DNA from: Polycladidibacter hongkongensis
GTDB lineage: Bacteria; Pseudomonadota; Alphaproteobacteria; Rhizobiales; Stappiaceae
Length of the DNA stretch: 64,000 nucleotides
Assembly (NCBI RefSeq): GCF_001561995.1
Contig: NZ_LLWC01000004.1
Location: forward strand, 1-64,000
Direction of reading: 5' to 3'
In this document: positions 25,214 through 34,600 of the stretch, one piece after another
Layout: every line of letters begins with the position of its first letter
How positions within the stretch are numbered: position 1 is the first letter of the stretch
Notes under the pieces: model-generated
Told to the model about the DNA's origin: nothing
The model's database searches: none
What the model saw: only the letters and a program-made list of their open reading frames with translations
Made by a program: the position numbers and the translations under genes

Positions 25214-25975
25214 ATGGTGGGTACCGCGTCAGCACCAGCCTTGACACAAGGCGAAGGGACAAACAGAGCGTGGCAGGCACTTGCCTTGTTCGCGGGGCGG
25301 GTATCACGCCCCATGAGCTTTGTGCATGATCACAATTTACAGGCAGGGGAGCTGCCGCTCGAAGCTCTGCACAGCCTGTCCGGTGACCCAGAGTTTGCTG
25401 TGCCTCTGCAAAGGCTAATTTCGGCTGAGCTGGGGCTGTCAAAACTACGTCCTGCCCTATTACAAAGCGAAAATGTGGATCCTAGCGAACTTCCCGCGCG
25501 ACTTGTTTCGATGTTGATTGCAAGCCAACCGCGAGAGGCGTTCGCAGAGCTCTGCAGGTTGAGCGCGATCGCAAGTTTTCAGAAGCGGATTTCGGCTGTG
25601 TTGCTCAAGCAACAAAGAGCGCGACTTCTGGCGTTGTTTGGCGAGAATGTATTTGATCTTGCCCTGCGCGAATTGGCGTTTTTCTTTCCGGCGTTGGCAA
25701 TGGAGGCTGACTGGCAGCAAAGAGCCTTCATGCTGATTTGCGGCGAAGATGAAGATGCAGCATTGCAGGCCCTGAACAAAGTTGGTGCAAGTGCCCTTTT
25801 GGGCTTCATACAAAGTGTTGACCCTGCGTTAGTGCCTTTAATTAGTTTGCGTTTTGGGAAAGAGCAAGCTGATGAGCTTCGGGAGCTGGCGGTGCAGTTT
25901 GATGCGACACAACAACAGCAGTTTACACAGTTCTTGCTGCGGAGGGTGCCTGAATGGCAAAGCTATATCGCCTAA
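25214..25975 (+). CDS. sctK: T3SS sorting-platform protein SctK (YscK family)
   Basis: The 253-aa protein has the YscK-like block RPMSFVHDHNL near residue 32, LPLEALH, and a helical C-terminal part ([31 protein letters not shown]). SctK links SctD to the SctQ pods of the cytosolic sorting platform. It occupies the conserved position between sctJ and sctL and overlaps sctL by 22 bp. Confidence 0.8.
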   Translation: MVGTASAPALTQGEGTNRAWQALALFAGRVSRPMSFVHDHNLQAGELPLEALHSLSGDPEFAVPLQRLISAELGLSKLRPALLQSENVDPSELPARLVSMLIASQPREAFAELCRLSAIASFQKRISAVLLKQQRARLLALFGENVFDLALRELAFFFPALAMEADWQQRAFMLICGEDEDAALQALNKVGASALLGFIQSVDPALVPLISLRFGKEQADELRELAVQFDATQQQQFTQFLLRRVPEWQSYIA

Positions 25976-26613
25976 AGGAAATGGGAGTGCAGCTGGAGGC
26001 CGGCGTGCATATTCTCAAAGCTGCAGAACTTACCCCGTTAGAAACGGCGGAGCACATCATCGCGCAAGCGCAAGCCGAGGCGGATAGGATTATCGCTGAG
26101 GCAGGGCAAGTGTTTGCAGATCAAAAGCAGCGAGGATATGCAGACGGGCGGCAGTTGGCAGAGCAGGAAGCTGCGCAGCGCATGGTCCAAGAGCATGCGG
26201 CGCTAGATCAGCAGTTGCAGGAAATCGAGCATGATATTGTGACTGCGATGGTATCGATGCTGCGTAGAATTCTTGATGAATTTTCGGATGTCGAGAAGCT
26301 TCGCCTGATGGCGCGCGCGATGCTGAAAACGCTCCGCGCTGAAAAGCGCGTCAAACTGCATGTCGCACCAGAGTTTTATGCGCAAACAGTCGCAATGGTG
26401 GAAGAGATTAGCGCAGGCTTCAAGCAAGTGGAGTTGCTTGAGGTTGTTGAAGATGGTGGGTTGAGTGGCACAAACATTACGCTAGAGGCTGCGGTGGGTC
26501 GGGTAGATGGAAATTTACAACTGCGCCTTGAAGAGGTTGATAACGCGTTACGCGCTGCACTAGGTGGTGGTGGCGATGCCGCATCGGCTGTGAGCGAGGC
26601 GCGTTATGACTAG
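25954..26613 (+). CDS. sctL: T3SS stator protein SctL (YscL family)
   Basis: SctL is a peripheral-stalk-like protein that connects the ATPase SctN to SctQ. An Ala/Glu/Gln-rich coiled coil (about 30-100) precedes a C-terminal FliH/YscL domain ([44 protein letters not shown]). The length (219 aa) is normal. The ribosome site ggagg lies within the end of sctK, and the gene overlaps sctN by 8 bp. Confidence 0.9.
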   Translation: MAKLYRLKEMGVQLEAGVHILKAAELTPLETAEHIIAQAQAEADRIIAEAGQVFADQKQRGYADGRQLAEQEAAQRMVQEHAALDQQLQEIEHDIVTAMVSMLRRILDEFSDVEKLRLMARAMLKTLRAEKRVKLHVAPEFYAQTVAMVEEISAGFKQVELLEVVEDGGLSGTNITLEAAVGRVDGNLQLRLEEVDNALRAALGGGGDAASAVSEARYD

Positions 26614-27949
26614 TCGGTCACTAGATCGTGGGCATTTACGCGGTTTTGGCAAGGCACTAGTCTCTGCAACGACAGATTACGAGCCCTATCCGCTCACAGG
26701 GCGCGTTCGCAAGGTCGTTGGTACACTAGTGCATGCGGTCGTTCCCTCTGTTGAGATCGGCGAGATAGCAGAGCTGTACACCCGTTCCACAGGGCGCACA
26801 TTGATGGCTGAGGTTGTGGGATTTCACGAAGATGAAGCGCTGCTTTCGCCCATCGGCGAACTGTACGGCATCGGACCTGATACCGAGGTGCGCCCCACAG
26901 GCCATGTGCAAACAGTGGCTGTTGGCCCGGAACTGCTTGGGCGGGTGCTTGATGGGATGGGCAACTTTATTGATGGTTCAGATCGGAGTTTCACCGCCCA
27001 TGCGCAATATCCGGTAAACCAAGATCCACCGGACCCGATGAAACGCCAGATCATTGATAAACCATTGCCAATGGGCGTGCGTGCAATTGATACGCTCCTG
27101 ACCACGGGTGAGGGGCAACGCATGGGCATCTTTGCGGCGGCTGGTGGCGGTAAGTCGACGCTAATGGCGATGCTGGTGAAAGGGGCTGCTGTTGATGTTA
27201 CAGTACTGGCCCTCATCGGCGAGCGTGGCCGAGAGGTGCGCGAGTTTATTGAGCATGATCTGGGCCCAGAGGGAATGAAGAAATCCGTTGTTGTGGTTGC
27301 GACGTCGGATAAAAGCTCGCTAGAACGCGCCAAAGCGGCATTTGTTGCCACTTCTATTGCCGAGTACTTCCGCGATCAGGGTAAGCGCGTTTTACTGCTG
27401 ATGGATTCGGTTACCCGCTTTGCCAGAGCGCAGCGCGAAATTGGCCTTGCTGTTGGCGAGCCACCGACCCGTCGTGGCTTCCCACCTTCAGTTTTTGCCA
27501 CTTTACCTCGTTTGATGGAGCGGGCTGGCATGAATGACAAGGGGTCGATCACCGCGTTTTATACGGTGTTGATGGAAGGCGATGACATGAACGAGCCAGT
27601 TGCCGATGAAACGCGCTCTATTCTTGATGGGCATATCGTTTTGTCACGCAAGTTGGGTGCCGCCAACCATTATCCGGCAATTGATGTTCTCGTTTCGAAA
27701 AGCCGTGTCATGAATGCAGTTACAACACCGGAGCATCGTGAACTCGCAGGCGAGACCAACAACCTACTGGCGAAATATGATGAAGTCGAACTACTCGTTC
27801 AGATTGGTGAGTATCAAAAAGGTGCGGACGCAGAGGCGGACAGAGCGATTGCCAAGAAGAAACCGATTACCGACTTCTTGAAACAGCGCACAGATGAGTT
27901 TGATGGCTATGATGAAGCTCTTGAGAAGCTTAAGGTGGCATTGGCTTGA
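26606..27949 (+). CDS. sctN: T3SS ATPase SctN
   Basis: SctN is the F1-beta-like hexameric ATPase that removes chaperones and unfolds substrates. The Walker A loop is AAGGGKST (about 178-185). [51 protein letters not shown] and [15 protein letters not shown] are T3SS ATPase signatures. The length (447 aa) is normal. It overlaps sctL at the start, and its stop overlaps the TTG start of sctO. Confidence 0.97.
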   Translation: MTSRSLDRGHLRGFGKALVSATTDYEPYPLTGRVRKVVGTLVHAVVPSVEIGEIAELYTRSTGRTLMAEVVGFHEDEALLSPIGELYGIGPDTEVRPTGHVQTVAVGPELLGRVLDGMGNFIDGSDRSFTAHAQYPVNQDPPDPMKRQIIDKPLPMGVRAIDTLLTTGEGQRMGIFAAAGGGKSTLMAMLVKGAAVDVTVLALIGERGREVREFIEHDLGPEGMKKSVVVVATSDKSSLERAKAAFVATSIAEYFRDQGKRVLLLMDSVTRFARAQREIGLAVGEPPTRRGFPPSVFATLPRLMERAGMNDKGSITAFYTVLMEGDDMNEPVADETRSILDGHIVLSRKLGAANHYPAIDVLVSKSRVMNAVTTPEHRELAGETNNLLAKYDEVELLVQIGEYQKGADAEADRAIAKKKPITDFLKQRTDEFDGYDEALEKLKVALA

Positions 27950-28425
27950 TCGCGCAAATCAAGAAACTGCATCTGGTCAAAACCCTGAAAGAGCAAAAGG
28001 CCCTGCGGGCACTAAATGACGAGCGCGCAAAGCTGGAACTTGCAGAAAAAGCGCTAAGAGAAAAGCAACAGATTGCACAAAAAGAGCGTGTTCAATTGCC
28101 AGAGCGACAGGACGCCCTGTTTCGCGAAGTGTTGCGGCAAATCATTTCCTCTGAAAAACTGGAGGAGGTGAAGGAAAAGGCCCGTCTTTTGGAGGCTGAA
28201 GTCAAGCGGCTTGAGGATGCGGCTGAACGTGCTGCCTATGTGGTCGACAAAACCCGGAAAAATGTCGAGGAAGCGCGCGTTGAGTATCAAAAAGCACTCA
28301 GGGTGCGCGACAAGTATGGGAAAATCTCCGAGGATTTGATTGCTCAATCGCTGCTGGCCGCAGAGGCAAGCGAGGAGCAAGAGGTTGAAGAGCAGTTTTC
28401 CGGGCGAAGGCAAGATACTCTATGA
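27946..28425 (+). CDS. sctO: T3SS central stalk protein SctO (YscO family)
   Basis: This basic/acidic 159-aa coiled-coil protein, rich in Lys, Glu and Arg ([22 protein letters not shown]), is typical of YscO/FliJ. It is the central stalk that couples SctN to SctV. The start is TTG 27946, which overlaps the sctN stop; the stop overlaps the ATG of the next gene (ATGA). It was assigned by position and coiled-coil character, since this family has low sequence conservation. Confidence 0.85.
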   Translation: MIAQIKKLHLVKTLKEQKALRALNDERAKLELAEKALREKQQIAQKERVQLPERQDALFREVLRQIISSEKLEEVKEKARLLEAEVKRLEDAAERAAYVVDKTRKNVEEARVEYQKALRVRDKYGKISEDLIAQSLLAAEASEEQEVEEQFSGRRQDTL

Positions 28426-29174
28426 GGATTCCGCAGGCACCACAACAGCCGGACATGCGCCGAGAACAAACCCCCTTGCAAAATAAAGAGCGCCGCAGCG
28501 AAGGGCAGGTTTCTTCCAATAAACATGGCAATGCGCGCACATCGCATGGCGGCGACGGCTATGCATTGGATGCGTTTACGCTGGAGATGCAAGCTGCCAA
28601 GGTTGGCCGCGCACAAGGAAACGGGGATGCTGGAGGGTTTTCAGGTGAGGGCAGTGAAGAGCAAGGCCAAGGGGAAGGCGACCTGCTGGACTTGGCTGGT
28701 GCGCGTTTGCTCGCGGCTACGGATCCCGCAGAGATGCGCGCATCTCCCCTGAGCTCCCCTATCGAGTTGGTGGTGGCCTCTCGACAAGGTGAAGCGCAAG
28801 CACGCGTCGATAAAACGATGGCTGCGATCGCGACGCAGATCGAACAAACAATCCGCGCAGAGGTGGCAGCAGATAAGTCTGGCGGGAAAGGGCTTGAACT
28901 GTCATTCGAGCAAAGCCGTTTTGGCATCACAGGTTTAACCTTGCTGAGTTCGCCGACAGGCCTGTCGGTTGTGCTGACTTGCGCAGCTGATGAAGTTAAT
29001 CCGGCGCAACTGCAATCAGCAGCGCAAAGCCTAATTGGCGCGCTTCAAAGCCGATTCCCCGAGAAGAAAATTAGAGTGCTGGAAAAGCAAGCCGCAGAGG
29101 GCGAACAACTCGTCACAGCGGTTGATGAGGGCCTTTCCAGCTTGAGTGCTGTGTTTGCGCAGCGCCAGAGTTAA
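28422..29174 (+). CDS. sctP: T3SS needle-length regulator SctP (YscP/FliK-type C-terminus)
   Basis: The first ~115 residues are hydrophilic, Gly/Gln/Glu-rich and low in order. The C-terminal part (about 140-225) has the substrate-specificity switch pattern of FliK/YscP: LELSFEQSRFGITGLTLLS, then LSVVLTCAADEVNPAQLQ. SctP measures needle length and switches SctU to late substrates. At 250 aa it is much shorter than YscP (455-515), which would predict a short ruler segment. It lies between sctO and sctQ, the conserved position. Confidence 0.82.
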   Translation: MRIPQAPQQPDMRREQTPLQNKERRSEGQVSSNKHGNARTSHGGDGYALDAFTLEMQAAKVGRAQGNGDAGGFSGEGSEEQGQGEGDLLDLAGARLLAATDPAEMRASPLSSPIELVVASRQGEAQARVDKTMAAIATQIEQTIRAEVAADKSGGKGLELSFEQSRFGITGLTLLSSPTGLSVVLTCAADEVNPAQLQSAAQSLIGALQSRFPEKKIRVLEKQAAEGEQLVTAVDEGLSSLSAVFAQRQS

Positions 29175-29188
29175 CCTGAAGGGTTGGA

Positions 29189-30220
29189 ATGACGGATCTT
29201 GGCTATCAAAAGCATGCTGAACCTTTGGCGTTTTGGAATGCGGCGCTCAGTTATGCCGGTTCGGCAATAGCCTTGGATGAGGCGCATAGCTTTGCTTTTG
29301 CGCAAGGGGACCGGCCCGCGGCTGATGATTTTACGTTCACCTTGTCTGGACGTGCAGCTGATGGGCAGCAGCACGAGCTTTTGCTTTGCGTGATCGACTA
29401 TCCCTTTGCTCAGAGCCATAGCGTCGATCTTGATTTTGCCCAATTGAAGCTACTTGACCCAGCATTGCGGGATGCATTGCTGGCAGGTGTACGCAGCAAA
29501 TGCCTTTCAATGAGTGCAGCGCATCTCAGCAATTTGCAGGTCGCAGATCAGGCAAGGCCGCTACACGAAGTAGAAGCAAACAACCCACAAGAAAAGCTTA
29601 CATGGCTCAGCGTTCAATTGGCCAGAAATGGCGATGCTCCGATCGCCCTTGCGCTTGGTGGTAGTATTCAAGCGCTCTTGGCACTGCTTCGCAACTACGC
29701 ACCGGCGGCTCAGCCTGTTTGGCAGGAGTTGCGCCAGCAACTAACAGAAACGCTTTCTATCAGCGCGGCGCGGTTAAGCTTCTTGGCTGCGGAAGTCAGC
29801 GCGTTGGCAGCTGGCGATTTGATCGTTTTGGATACACAGCCACTTGGACAACGGGTCGTTCTGGAGGCGAGGCATAGCCGACACCACCTTCTGCGTGTTG
29901 AGCAAGGGTGGGGCTGTGAGAAAATAGAAGATGCAGGAACTATGTCTGAAGAGCAACAAGAAGAAAGCGCCGGAGGCGCGGCAGAGCGCATCGATATTGG
30001 CAGCTTGCCTGTCACGCTGAGTTTAGAAATCGGGCGTGTCGAGGTGAGCCTTGCGCAGTTGGAAAGCTGGCAGGCTGGTGCGTTGATTGACTTGCCAATT
30101 CCAGAGCTAAGTGACAAAACGCCGGTAATCGTCCGCGCCGCAGGCAAGAAAATAGCCAGCGGGAATTTTGTCGAAATTGGTGATCGTCTTGCCCTGCGCA
30201 TTGCTGAGATCTGCCAATAG
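29189..30220 (+). CDS. sctQ: T3SS sorting-platform pod protein SctQ (YscQ family)
   Basis: SctQ recruits substrates as cytosolic pods under the export gate. The N-terminal ~200 residues are divergent. Two SPOA domains follow, one at about 205-245 (LIVLDTQPLGQRVVLEAR) and one at about 270-343 (LPVTLSLEIGRVEVSLAQLESWQAGALIDL ... LRIAEI). The length (343 aa) is normal. An internal ATG at 29942, with ribosome site AGGA, could give the separate SctQ-C fragment, as in Yersinia. Confidence 0.9.
   Translation: MTDLGYQKHAEPLAFWNAALSYAGSAIALDEAHSFAFAQGDRPAADDFTFTLSGRAADGQQHELLLCVIDYPFAQSHSVDLDFAQLKLLDPALRDALLAGVRSKCLSMSAAHLSNLQVADQARPLHEVEANNPQEKLTWLSVQLARNGDAPIALALGGSIQALLALLRNYAPAAQPVWQELRQQLTETLSISAARLSFLAAEVSALAAGDLIVLDTQPLGQRVVLEARHSRHHLLRVEQGWGCEKIEDAGTMSEEQQEESAGGAAERIDIGSLPVTLSLEIGRVEVSLAQLESWQAGALIDLPIPELSDKTPVIVRAAGKKIASGNFVEIGDRLALRIAEICQ
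29942..30220 (+). CDS. sctQ-C: Internal SctQ-C translation product
   Basis: ATG 29942 is in frame within sctQ and preceded by gcaggaact, giving AGGA at good spacing. The product would be 92 aa and contain only the second SPOA domain. In Yersinia and Salmonella an internally initiated C-terminal fragment of SctQ is made and is needed for assembly of the sorting platform. The Glu/Gln-rich start (MSEEQQEES) is a linker before the domain. Confidence 0.6.
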   Translation: MSEEQQEESAGGAAERIDIGSLPVTLSLEIGRVEVSLAQLESWQAGALIDLPIPELSDKTPVIVRAAGKKIASGNFVEIGDRLALRIAEICQ

Positions 30221-30265
30221 GCCCGCCCAAAGTACACTTATAGAGAACCTGTCTCGTAGCCTCCT

Positions 30266-30910
30266 ATGACAACTGATCCTTTTTCCCTGCTTCTCGTCCT
30301 TGTGGTGGTTGCGTTGATCCCGTTTATTGCGGTGGTTGCAACGTCATTTATCAAGCTCTCTGTGGTATTGCTTCTCGTGCGTAACGCCTTAGGCGTTCAG
30401 CAAATTCCGCCCAATATGGCACTAAATGCGCTCGCAATTATTCTTTCTGGCTACATCATGCTGCCAGTGTTTCTGCAGACCTATGAGATCGTCGAGCAAG
30501 GAAACTTCTCACTCTCCAGCGTAGAGGAGATGAAGGAGACATTCATTGCGGCCAAAGGCCCCTTTGAAGAGTTCTTGAAGCGCCATGCCGATGATAAGGA
30601 GAAGGTTTTCTTCCTAGAGGCCTCACGTCAGCTTTGGCCTGAGAGTGTGTCCGCCAAGGTAGATGAGAATAGCATTGCGATATTGTTACCGGCCTACACC
30701 GTGTCACAATTGCGGGAAGCCTTCGAGATTGGCTTCCTTCTCTATCTGCCTTTTCTCGCCATTGACCTTGTGGTCTCCAATATCCTGCTGGCAATGGGTA
30801 TGATGATGGTGTCGCCGCTGACAATTTCCTTGCCATTCAAGCTCTTCCTCTTTGTTGCCGTGGATGGGTGGTCACGCCTGATCCTTGGCTTGATAAAGAC
30901 CTACGTCTAA
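30266..30910 (+). CDS. sctR: T3SS export apparatus protein SctR
   Basis: This 214-aa membrane protein (FliP/YscR family) has hydrophobic segments at about 5-35, 45-70, 150-175 and 185-210. Family blocks include FIAVVATSFIKLSVVLLLVRNALG, QQIPPNMALNALAIILS and MMMVSPLTISLPFKL. With SctS and SctT it forms the helical entry portal of the export channel. It begins the sctR-S-T-U order. Confidence 0.97.
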   Translation: MTTDPFSLLLVLVVVALIPFIAVVATSFIKLSVVLLLVRNALGVQQIPPNMALNALAIILSGYIMLPVFLQTYEIVEQGNFSLSSVEEMKETFIAAKGPFEEFLKRHADDKEKVFFLEASRQLWPESVSAKVDENSIAILLPAYTVSQLREAFEIGFLLYLPFLAIDLVVSNILLAMGMMMVSPLTISLPFKLFLFVAVDGWSRLILGLIKTYV

Positions 30911-30938
30911 CGGAAGACAGAGGACAGAAGGAACCGCT

Positions 30939-31208
30939 ATGTCACCAGAAGATGCTGTCTATCGTATCTCCGAGGCTATGATCCTTGTGATGATGCTGTC
31001 GCTACCACCGATTATTGTTGCTTCGCTTGTTGGTCTGTTGGTTTCGCTGCTGCAAGCGTTGACCCAGATGCAGGAGCAAACCATCCAGTTCGGTATCAAA
31101 CTGATAGCTGTGACCGTAACCTTGTCTATGATGTCATCTTTTCTTGGAGCCGAAGCTTTCAATTTTACGCAAACTCTGTTTGACGAGTTCCCCAACATGG
31201 TGCGTTAG
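30939..31208 (+). CDS. sctS: T3SS export apparatus protein SctS
   Basis: The 89-aa product has two membrane helices and belongs to the FliQ/YscS family (MILVMMLSLPPIIVASLVGLLVSLLQALTQMQEQTI). It is part of the SctRST export complex. Ribosome site gaagga precedes the start; sctT follows after 5 bp. Confidence 0.97.
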   Translation: MSPEDAVYRISEAMILVMMLSLPPIIVASLVGLLVSLLQALTQMQEQTIQFGIKLIAVTVTLSMMSSFLGAEAFNFTQTLFDEFPNMVR

Positions 31209-31213
31209 CAAAT

Positions 31214-32056
31214 ATGGGTATTCTGCAGGAATTGACGGGAACATATCGGGAGGCGCTGTTGGCGATGTTGCTGACAATGCCACGGATCTATGCGGTTTTT
31301 TCAACGGCGCAGTTGCTGAATACCTCGTTAATGTCGCGGATGGCGCGCAACGGCTTGCTCATAATGATTGCAATGCCGTTGTTTCCTATGACCATTCAGC
31401 AAGCTGGCGCTCTAGAGCTTGATGGTACAACTTTTGCGATGTATTTCTTGAAGGAGTACGCCATCGGCTTTTTGATTGGCTTTTTGATTTCTTCATTGCT
31501 TTGGGCTGTGCAAGCAGCAGGTTCACTAATCGATAACCAACGCGGTGCTGCCGTTGCCTCGAGTGTGGACCCAATGCTTGGCAATGAAAGCTCGCCGATG
31601 GGGGATCTGTTTGGCCGCGCCTTTGTGCTCTATCTGTTTTTGACCCCGGGCTTCTTCTTTATTCTTGGGCTGGTCTATCACTCCTATCAAGTATTGCCCA
31701 TTAGCGCGTTTATTCCGCCGATTTCCGAGCGGTTCCCCGAGTTTATTCTTGGCATCGTTGATAATGCCATGCGGTTGATGTTTGTGCTGGCAGCTCCGCT
31801 GGTGGTGTTAATGTTCCTCTCGGAATTCGCACTGGCCATAATCTCGCGCTTTGATCCACAAATACAGGTGTTTGTGCTCGCAATGCCGATTAAAAGTGGC
31901 ATCGCAGCGATCTTGTTTACCTTCTATCTCACCTTCATGTTGCCTATGGCAGCAGATCATTTGCCCTCGCTGCAAAGCAACATTCTGGAACTCCTACAGA
32001 TATTTGGTAGCTCCGAGCATATCTTGGAGAAAATAGATGCGGGGAACATGCCGTGA
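31214..32056 (+). CDS. sctT: T3SS export apparatus protein SctT
   Basis: This 280-aa polytopic membrane protein (FliR/YscT family) carries blocks such as KEYAIGFLIGFLISSLLWAVQAAGSLIDNQRG and ESSPMGDLF. It completes the SctRST complex in the inner membrane. Its end overlaps the GTG start of sctU. Confidence 0.96.
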   Translation: MGILQELTGTYREALLAMLLTMPRIYAVFSTAQLLNTSLMSRMARNGLLIMIAMPLFPMTIQQAGALELDGTTFAMYFLKEYAIGFLIGFLISSLLWAVQAAGSLIDNQRGAAVASSVDPMLGNESSPMGDLFGRAFVLYLFLTPGFFFILGLVYHSYQVLPISAFIPPISERFPEFILGIVDNAMRLMFVLAAPLVVLMFLSEFALAIISRFDPQIQVFVLAMPIKSGIAAILFTFYLTFMLPMAADHLPSLQSNILELLQIFGSSEHILEKIDAGNMP

Positions 32057-33180
32057 GTGGTGAGTCAGGCGAAAAGACCGAACTCCCCACCCCCAAAAAA
32101 GAGCGTGATGCACGTGAGAAAGGGCAGGTGGGCAAGAGTAACGAGGTGACTACCACAATCTCGCTGTTCTCGGTCATCACGTATGTTGTTTTAGCTTGGG
32201 ATAGCAATTTCAATGGCCTGATCGCTTTGCTTGATCAAATGGCGGAACTTGCAACACGCCCTGCGTTTGGCCCTGCCGCTGCTGAAGGGGTGATGGGTGC
32301 ATTTCAAGGATTTCTAGACATCATTATTCCAATTATTGGCGTGGCGATTGCCGCTGGCATTTTTGGCAATTTTGTTCAGTTCGGCTTTCTATGGGCCGTG
32401 GAAGGGGTGATGCCCAAGCTTAGCAAAATTAACCCAGCAGAGGGTGTTAAGCGTATCTTCGCCATGAAGCAGGTGGTGCAGGTCTTGAAATCAATCTTGA
32501 AGATTACCCTGCTAAGCACACTGCTTTACTTTGTCGTGACCAACTCGATCGGCTCCTACATTAACTCGCTGGCATGTGGCCTGCCATGTATGACAAATCT
32601 GAGTGCCAACATCATCAAGCTCATACTGGCGATCTCGTTTGTCGCGTTTATTGGTGTGGCCATTATCGACTTTATCTACGAAAAGCATAGCCACACTAAA
32701 AGCCTGATGATGTCGAAGGACGAGATAAAACGGGAGCATAAAGAATCTGAAGGCAGTCCGGAGATTAAAGGCGAGCGACGACGCGTTTCCCAAGAGATTT
32801 TGATGGGCGACAATGTACAAAAGACTAAAAAGTCGAGTGCAGTGGTGGTCAACCCGACTCACTATGCGGTCGCAATCTTCTATGAGCCGGGCGAAGGATC
32901 CCTCCCAACAGTAACGGCTAAAGGGATCGACCTGATGGCATTAAAGATGCGCGCGGCGGCTGAGGAAGCTGGTGTCCCAGTCTTTGCAAATGTACGCCTT
33001 GCACGGCTTTTACATGCGGAAACTGATATTGATGAAATGGTGCCGCAGGACCTTTTTGCGGCTGTTGCGGAAATCCTGGTTTGGATAGATCACAATAAAG
33101 AGAAACTTTATAATGGCCCGCTGGATCGCGGTGTTATAGACCTTGAGCGTGAAAAGCAAAACTCTCCCACACAGCATTAG
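32053..33180 (+). CDS. sctU: T3SS switch protein SctU (autocleaving)
   Basis: SctU controls the change from early to late substrates. The N-terminal half has four membrane helices. The cytoplasmic domain carries the self-cleavage motif NPTH at 267-270 (in SAVVVNPTHYAVAI); cleavage between Asn and Pro is the known family behaviour. The KTELPTPKKERDAREKGQVGKS start is diagnostic. GTG 32053 overlaps the sctT stop. It ends the long sct series; length 375 aa. Confidence 0.97.
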   Translation: MSGESGEKTELPTPKKERDAREKGQVGKSNEVTTTISLFSVITYVVLAWDSNFNGLIALLDQMAELATRPAFGPAAAEGVMGAFQGFLDIIIPIIGVAIAAGIFGNFVQFGFLWAVEGVMPKLSKINPAEGVKRIFAMKQVVQVLKSILKITLLSTLLYFVVTNSIGSYINSLACGLPCMTNLSANIIKLILAISFVAFIGVAIIDFIYEKHSHTKSLMMSKDEIKREHKESEGSPEIKGERRRVSQEILMGDNVQKTKKSSAVVVNPTHYAVAIFYEPGEGSLPTVTAKGIDLMALKMRAAAEEAGVPVFANVRLARLLHAETDIDEMVPQDLFAAVAEILVWIDHNKEKLYNGPLDRGVIDLEREKQNSPTQH

Positions 33181-33194
33181 CTGACATGGGAGAG
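33162..33194 (+). terminator. Possible terminator hairpin after sctU
   Basis: CTCTCCCA at 33162-33169 pairs with TGGGAGAG at 33187-33194 around a 17-nt loop that contains the sctU stop. No T run follows, so termination would be weak. It separates sctU from a convergent gene. Confidence 0.4.
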
Positions 33195-33212
33195 GGAAGG
33201 CCACCAAAACTG

Positions 33213-34085
33213 TTAGGCCTCAGTGGTTTCGAGCTTATTGCTGTTTGGTGGGTTGACACTTTGGCCATTAGGAACCGCGTGTGTCGTTGAAGAAATCAGT
33301 CCCGCTGCTATGGTATGGGCTGATGCTTCTTTCGTGGGTCCCTTGCCTTCCTTTGCCATTTTTTTGATTTCGCCACTACCATCCGTTTTCAACTCTGCAG
33401 CATGATGCTGGATTGTCGATACACGCAAATGCATCTTGTCTCGCTGGTAGGCGATATCATCTTCAGGGTTCAGGCCGTCGTCGTCTTCCGGTTCGCCGTT
33501 TGCATTCAGCTTGACACGGGTGCTTTGCAACGCGGCCTCAAGCTGGGCAAAGGTGACACGATTGTCAATGAGTTCAGAATAATTGATGTCTGGAACGAAG
33601 CTTTGGGTCACAATTGTGGGGCCTGATATCCATGATTGCATGTTTTGTAAGGCCGTCTGGATCTGGCTTATGCATGCTTGGCCGGTCATTATGAAGTTGT
33701 AGTTGTCGAGCCAGCTCATTTTTCTAAATAAAGCTGAAGGGCAAGCTGCGCCCCCGCTTAGAGGGTCACTTGTCTTAAGTGCATGGCGCGTCAGGTGTTT
33801 TAGGTTCTCCTCGTCCTTTGCTGCTTTTTTATCTTTCTGACAGGTTTCCCCCACAAGGCTTTCAAGTACTTGCCAGTTTTCCTGGCGCGAACTGGCGGAA
33901 CGTACCGGCACTGAAGCGATTTGCTGGACACGTGAATCGTGAGTGCCAGCAGGAGGGTAGATCACCTCAAGCTGAGAATGAATGGTACTTGTTGCAAAAG
34001 AACTGGCATTATTCGAACTAGGCGTTGCACCAGAGATATGCGATGCCTGCGGAAGCGCCGGGCCCTTAAAATCGATCGGGCACAT
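33213..34085 (-). CDS. Candidate T3SS effector with linked chaperone
   Basis: I recognise no family for this 290-aa protein. Its N-terminal ~70 residues are Ser/Thr/Pro/Ala-rich and low in order, as is typical of T3SS substrates. A central helical part (FRKMSWLDNYNFIMTGQACISQIQTALQNMQ) and an acidic stretch (EPEDDDGLNPEDD) follow. There is no signal peptide or membrane helix. It lies 38 bp downstream of a CesT-type chaperone gene in the same direction and has ribosome site AGGAG. It is convergent with sctU at the right edge of the T3SS. A translocon accessory role is also possible. Confidence 0.55.
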   Translation of the reverse strand: MCPIDFKGPALPQASHISGATPSSNNASSFATSTIHSQLEVIYPPAGTHDSRVQQIASVPVRSASSRQENWQVLESLVGETCQKDKKAAKDEENLKHLTRHALKTSDPLSGGAACPSALFRKMSWLDNYNFIMTGQACISQIQTALQNMQSWISGPTIVTQSFVPDINYSELIDNRVTFAQLEAALQSTRVKLNANGEPEDDDGLNPEDDIAYQRDKMHLRVSTIQHHAAELKTDGSGEIKKMAKEGKGPTKEASAHTIAAGLISSTTHAVPNGQSVNPPNSNKLETTEA

Positions 34086-34123
34086 ACATACGGCTCCTTT
34101 AATAAATTTGGGCGAGTGGTCGC

Positions 34124-34600
34124 TTAAACCTGCATAATCGCGATTTGTTCGGCGCTTAGCGCAGGCTCTTTATTCGCATTCGCTGCTGCATTGCTCGGGC
34201 CAGACTGGCGAAGAAGCAAGGCCCAATGAACCGAAATATCGGTAAAGACCATCAGGAACTGGGCCGTTCTCTCGGCGTTCCATTCACCGACTACGACATC
34301 ATTCGTCATCTCGACCGTACCATCTTCCGAGAGTGACATGCGCATACCACCGGTTTGGAAGCTTTGGGAGTTGTAGATCAAGATAAGGTTTGCCATAGCA
34401 GAGGCTTCAGCATCGCTGTACTGACAAAGCGGCGCACTAACCCAAATGTGTTGCCGCTCTTCTTCAAACTCGATGAACAGCGGAAACGCGTCCAGCTCTA
34501 CACGTAGTTTGTTCGCTCCAGATTGGTCCTCAAGAGCCTCAATGTTTAGCAGTGTGCAGGCTTCTTTAATTTTTTTTGCAAGCAACTGGGCATCCTCCAA
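34124..34600 (-). CDS. CesT-type T3SS chaperone for the neighbouring candidate effector
   Basis: The 158-aa acidic protein has the class I fold pattern: helix LAKKIKEACTLLNIEAL, strands LRVELDAFPLFIEFEEERQHIWVSAPLC, a central helix with ANLILIYNSQSF, then MRMSLSEDGTVEMTNDV. It precedes the candidate effector on the same strand, the usual gene order for a chaperone and its client. A long Ala/Asn-rich tail follows. Confidence 0.72.
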   Translation of the reverse strand: MEDAQLLAKKIKEACTLLNIEALEDQSGANKLRVELDAFPLFIEFEEERQHIWVSAPLCQYSDAEASAMANLILIYNSQSFQTGGMRMSLSEDGTVEMTNDVVVGEWNAERTAQFLMVFTDISVHWALLLRQSGPSNAAANANKEPALSAEQIAIMQV

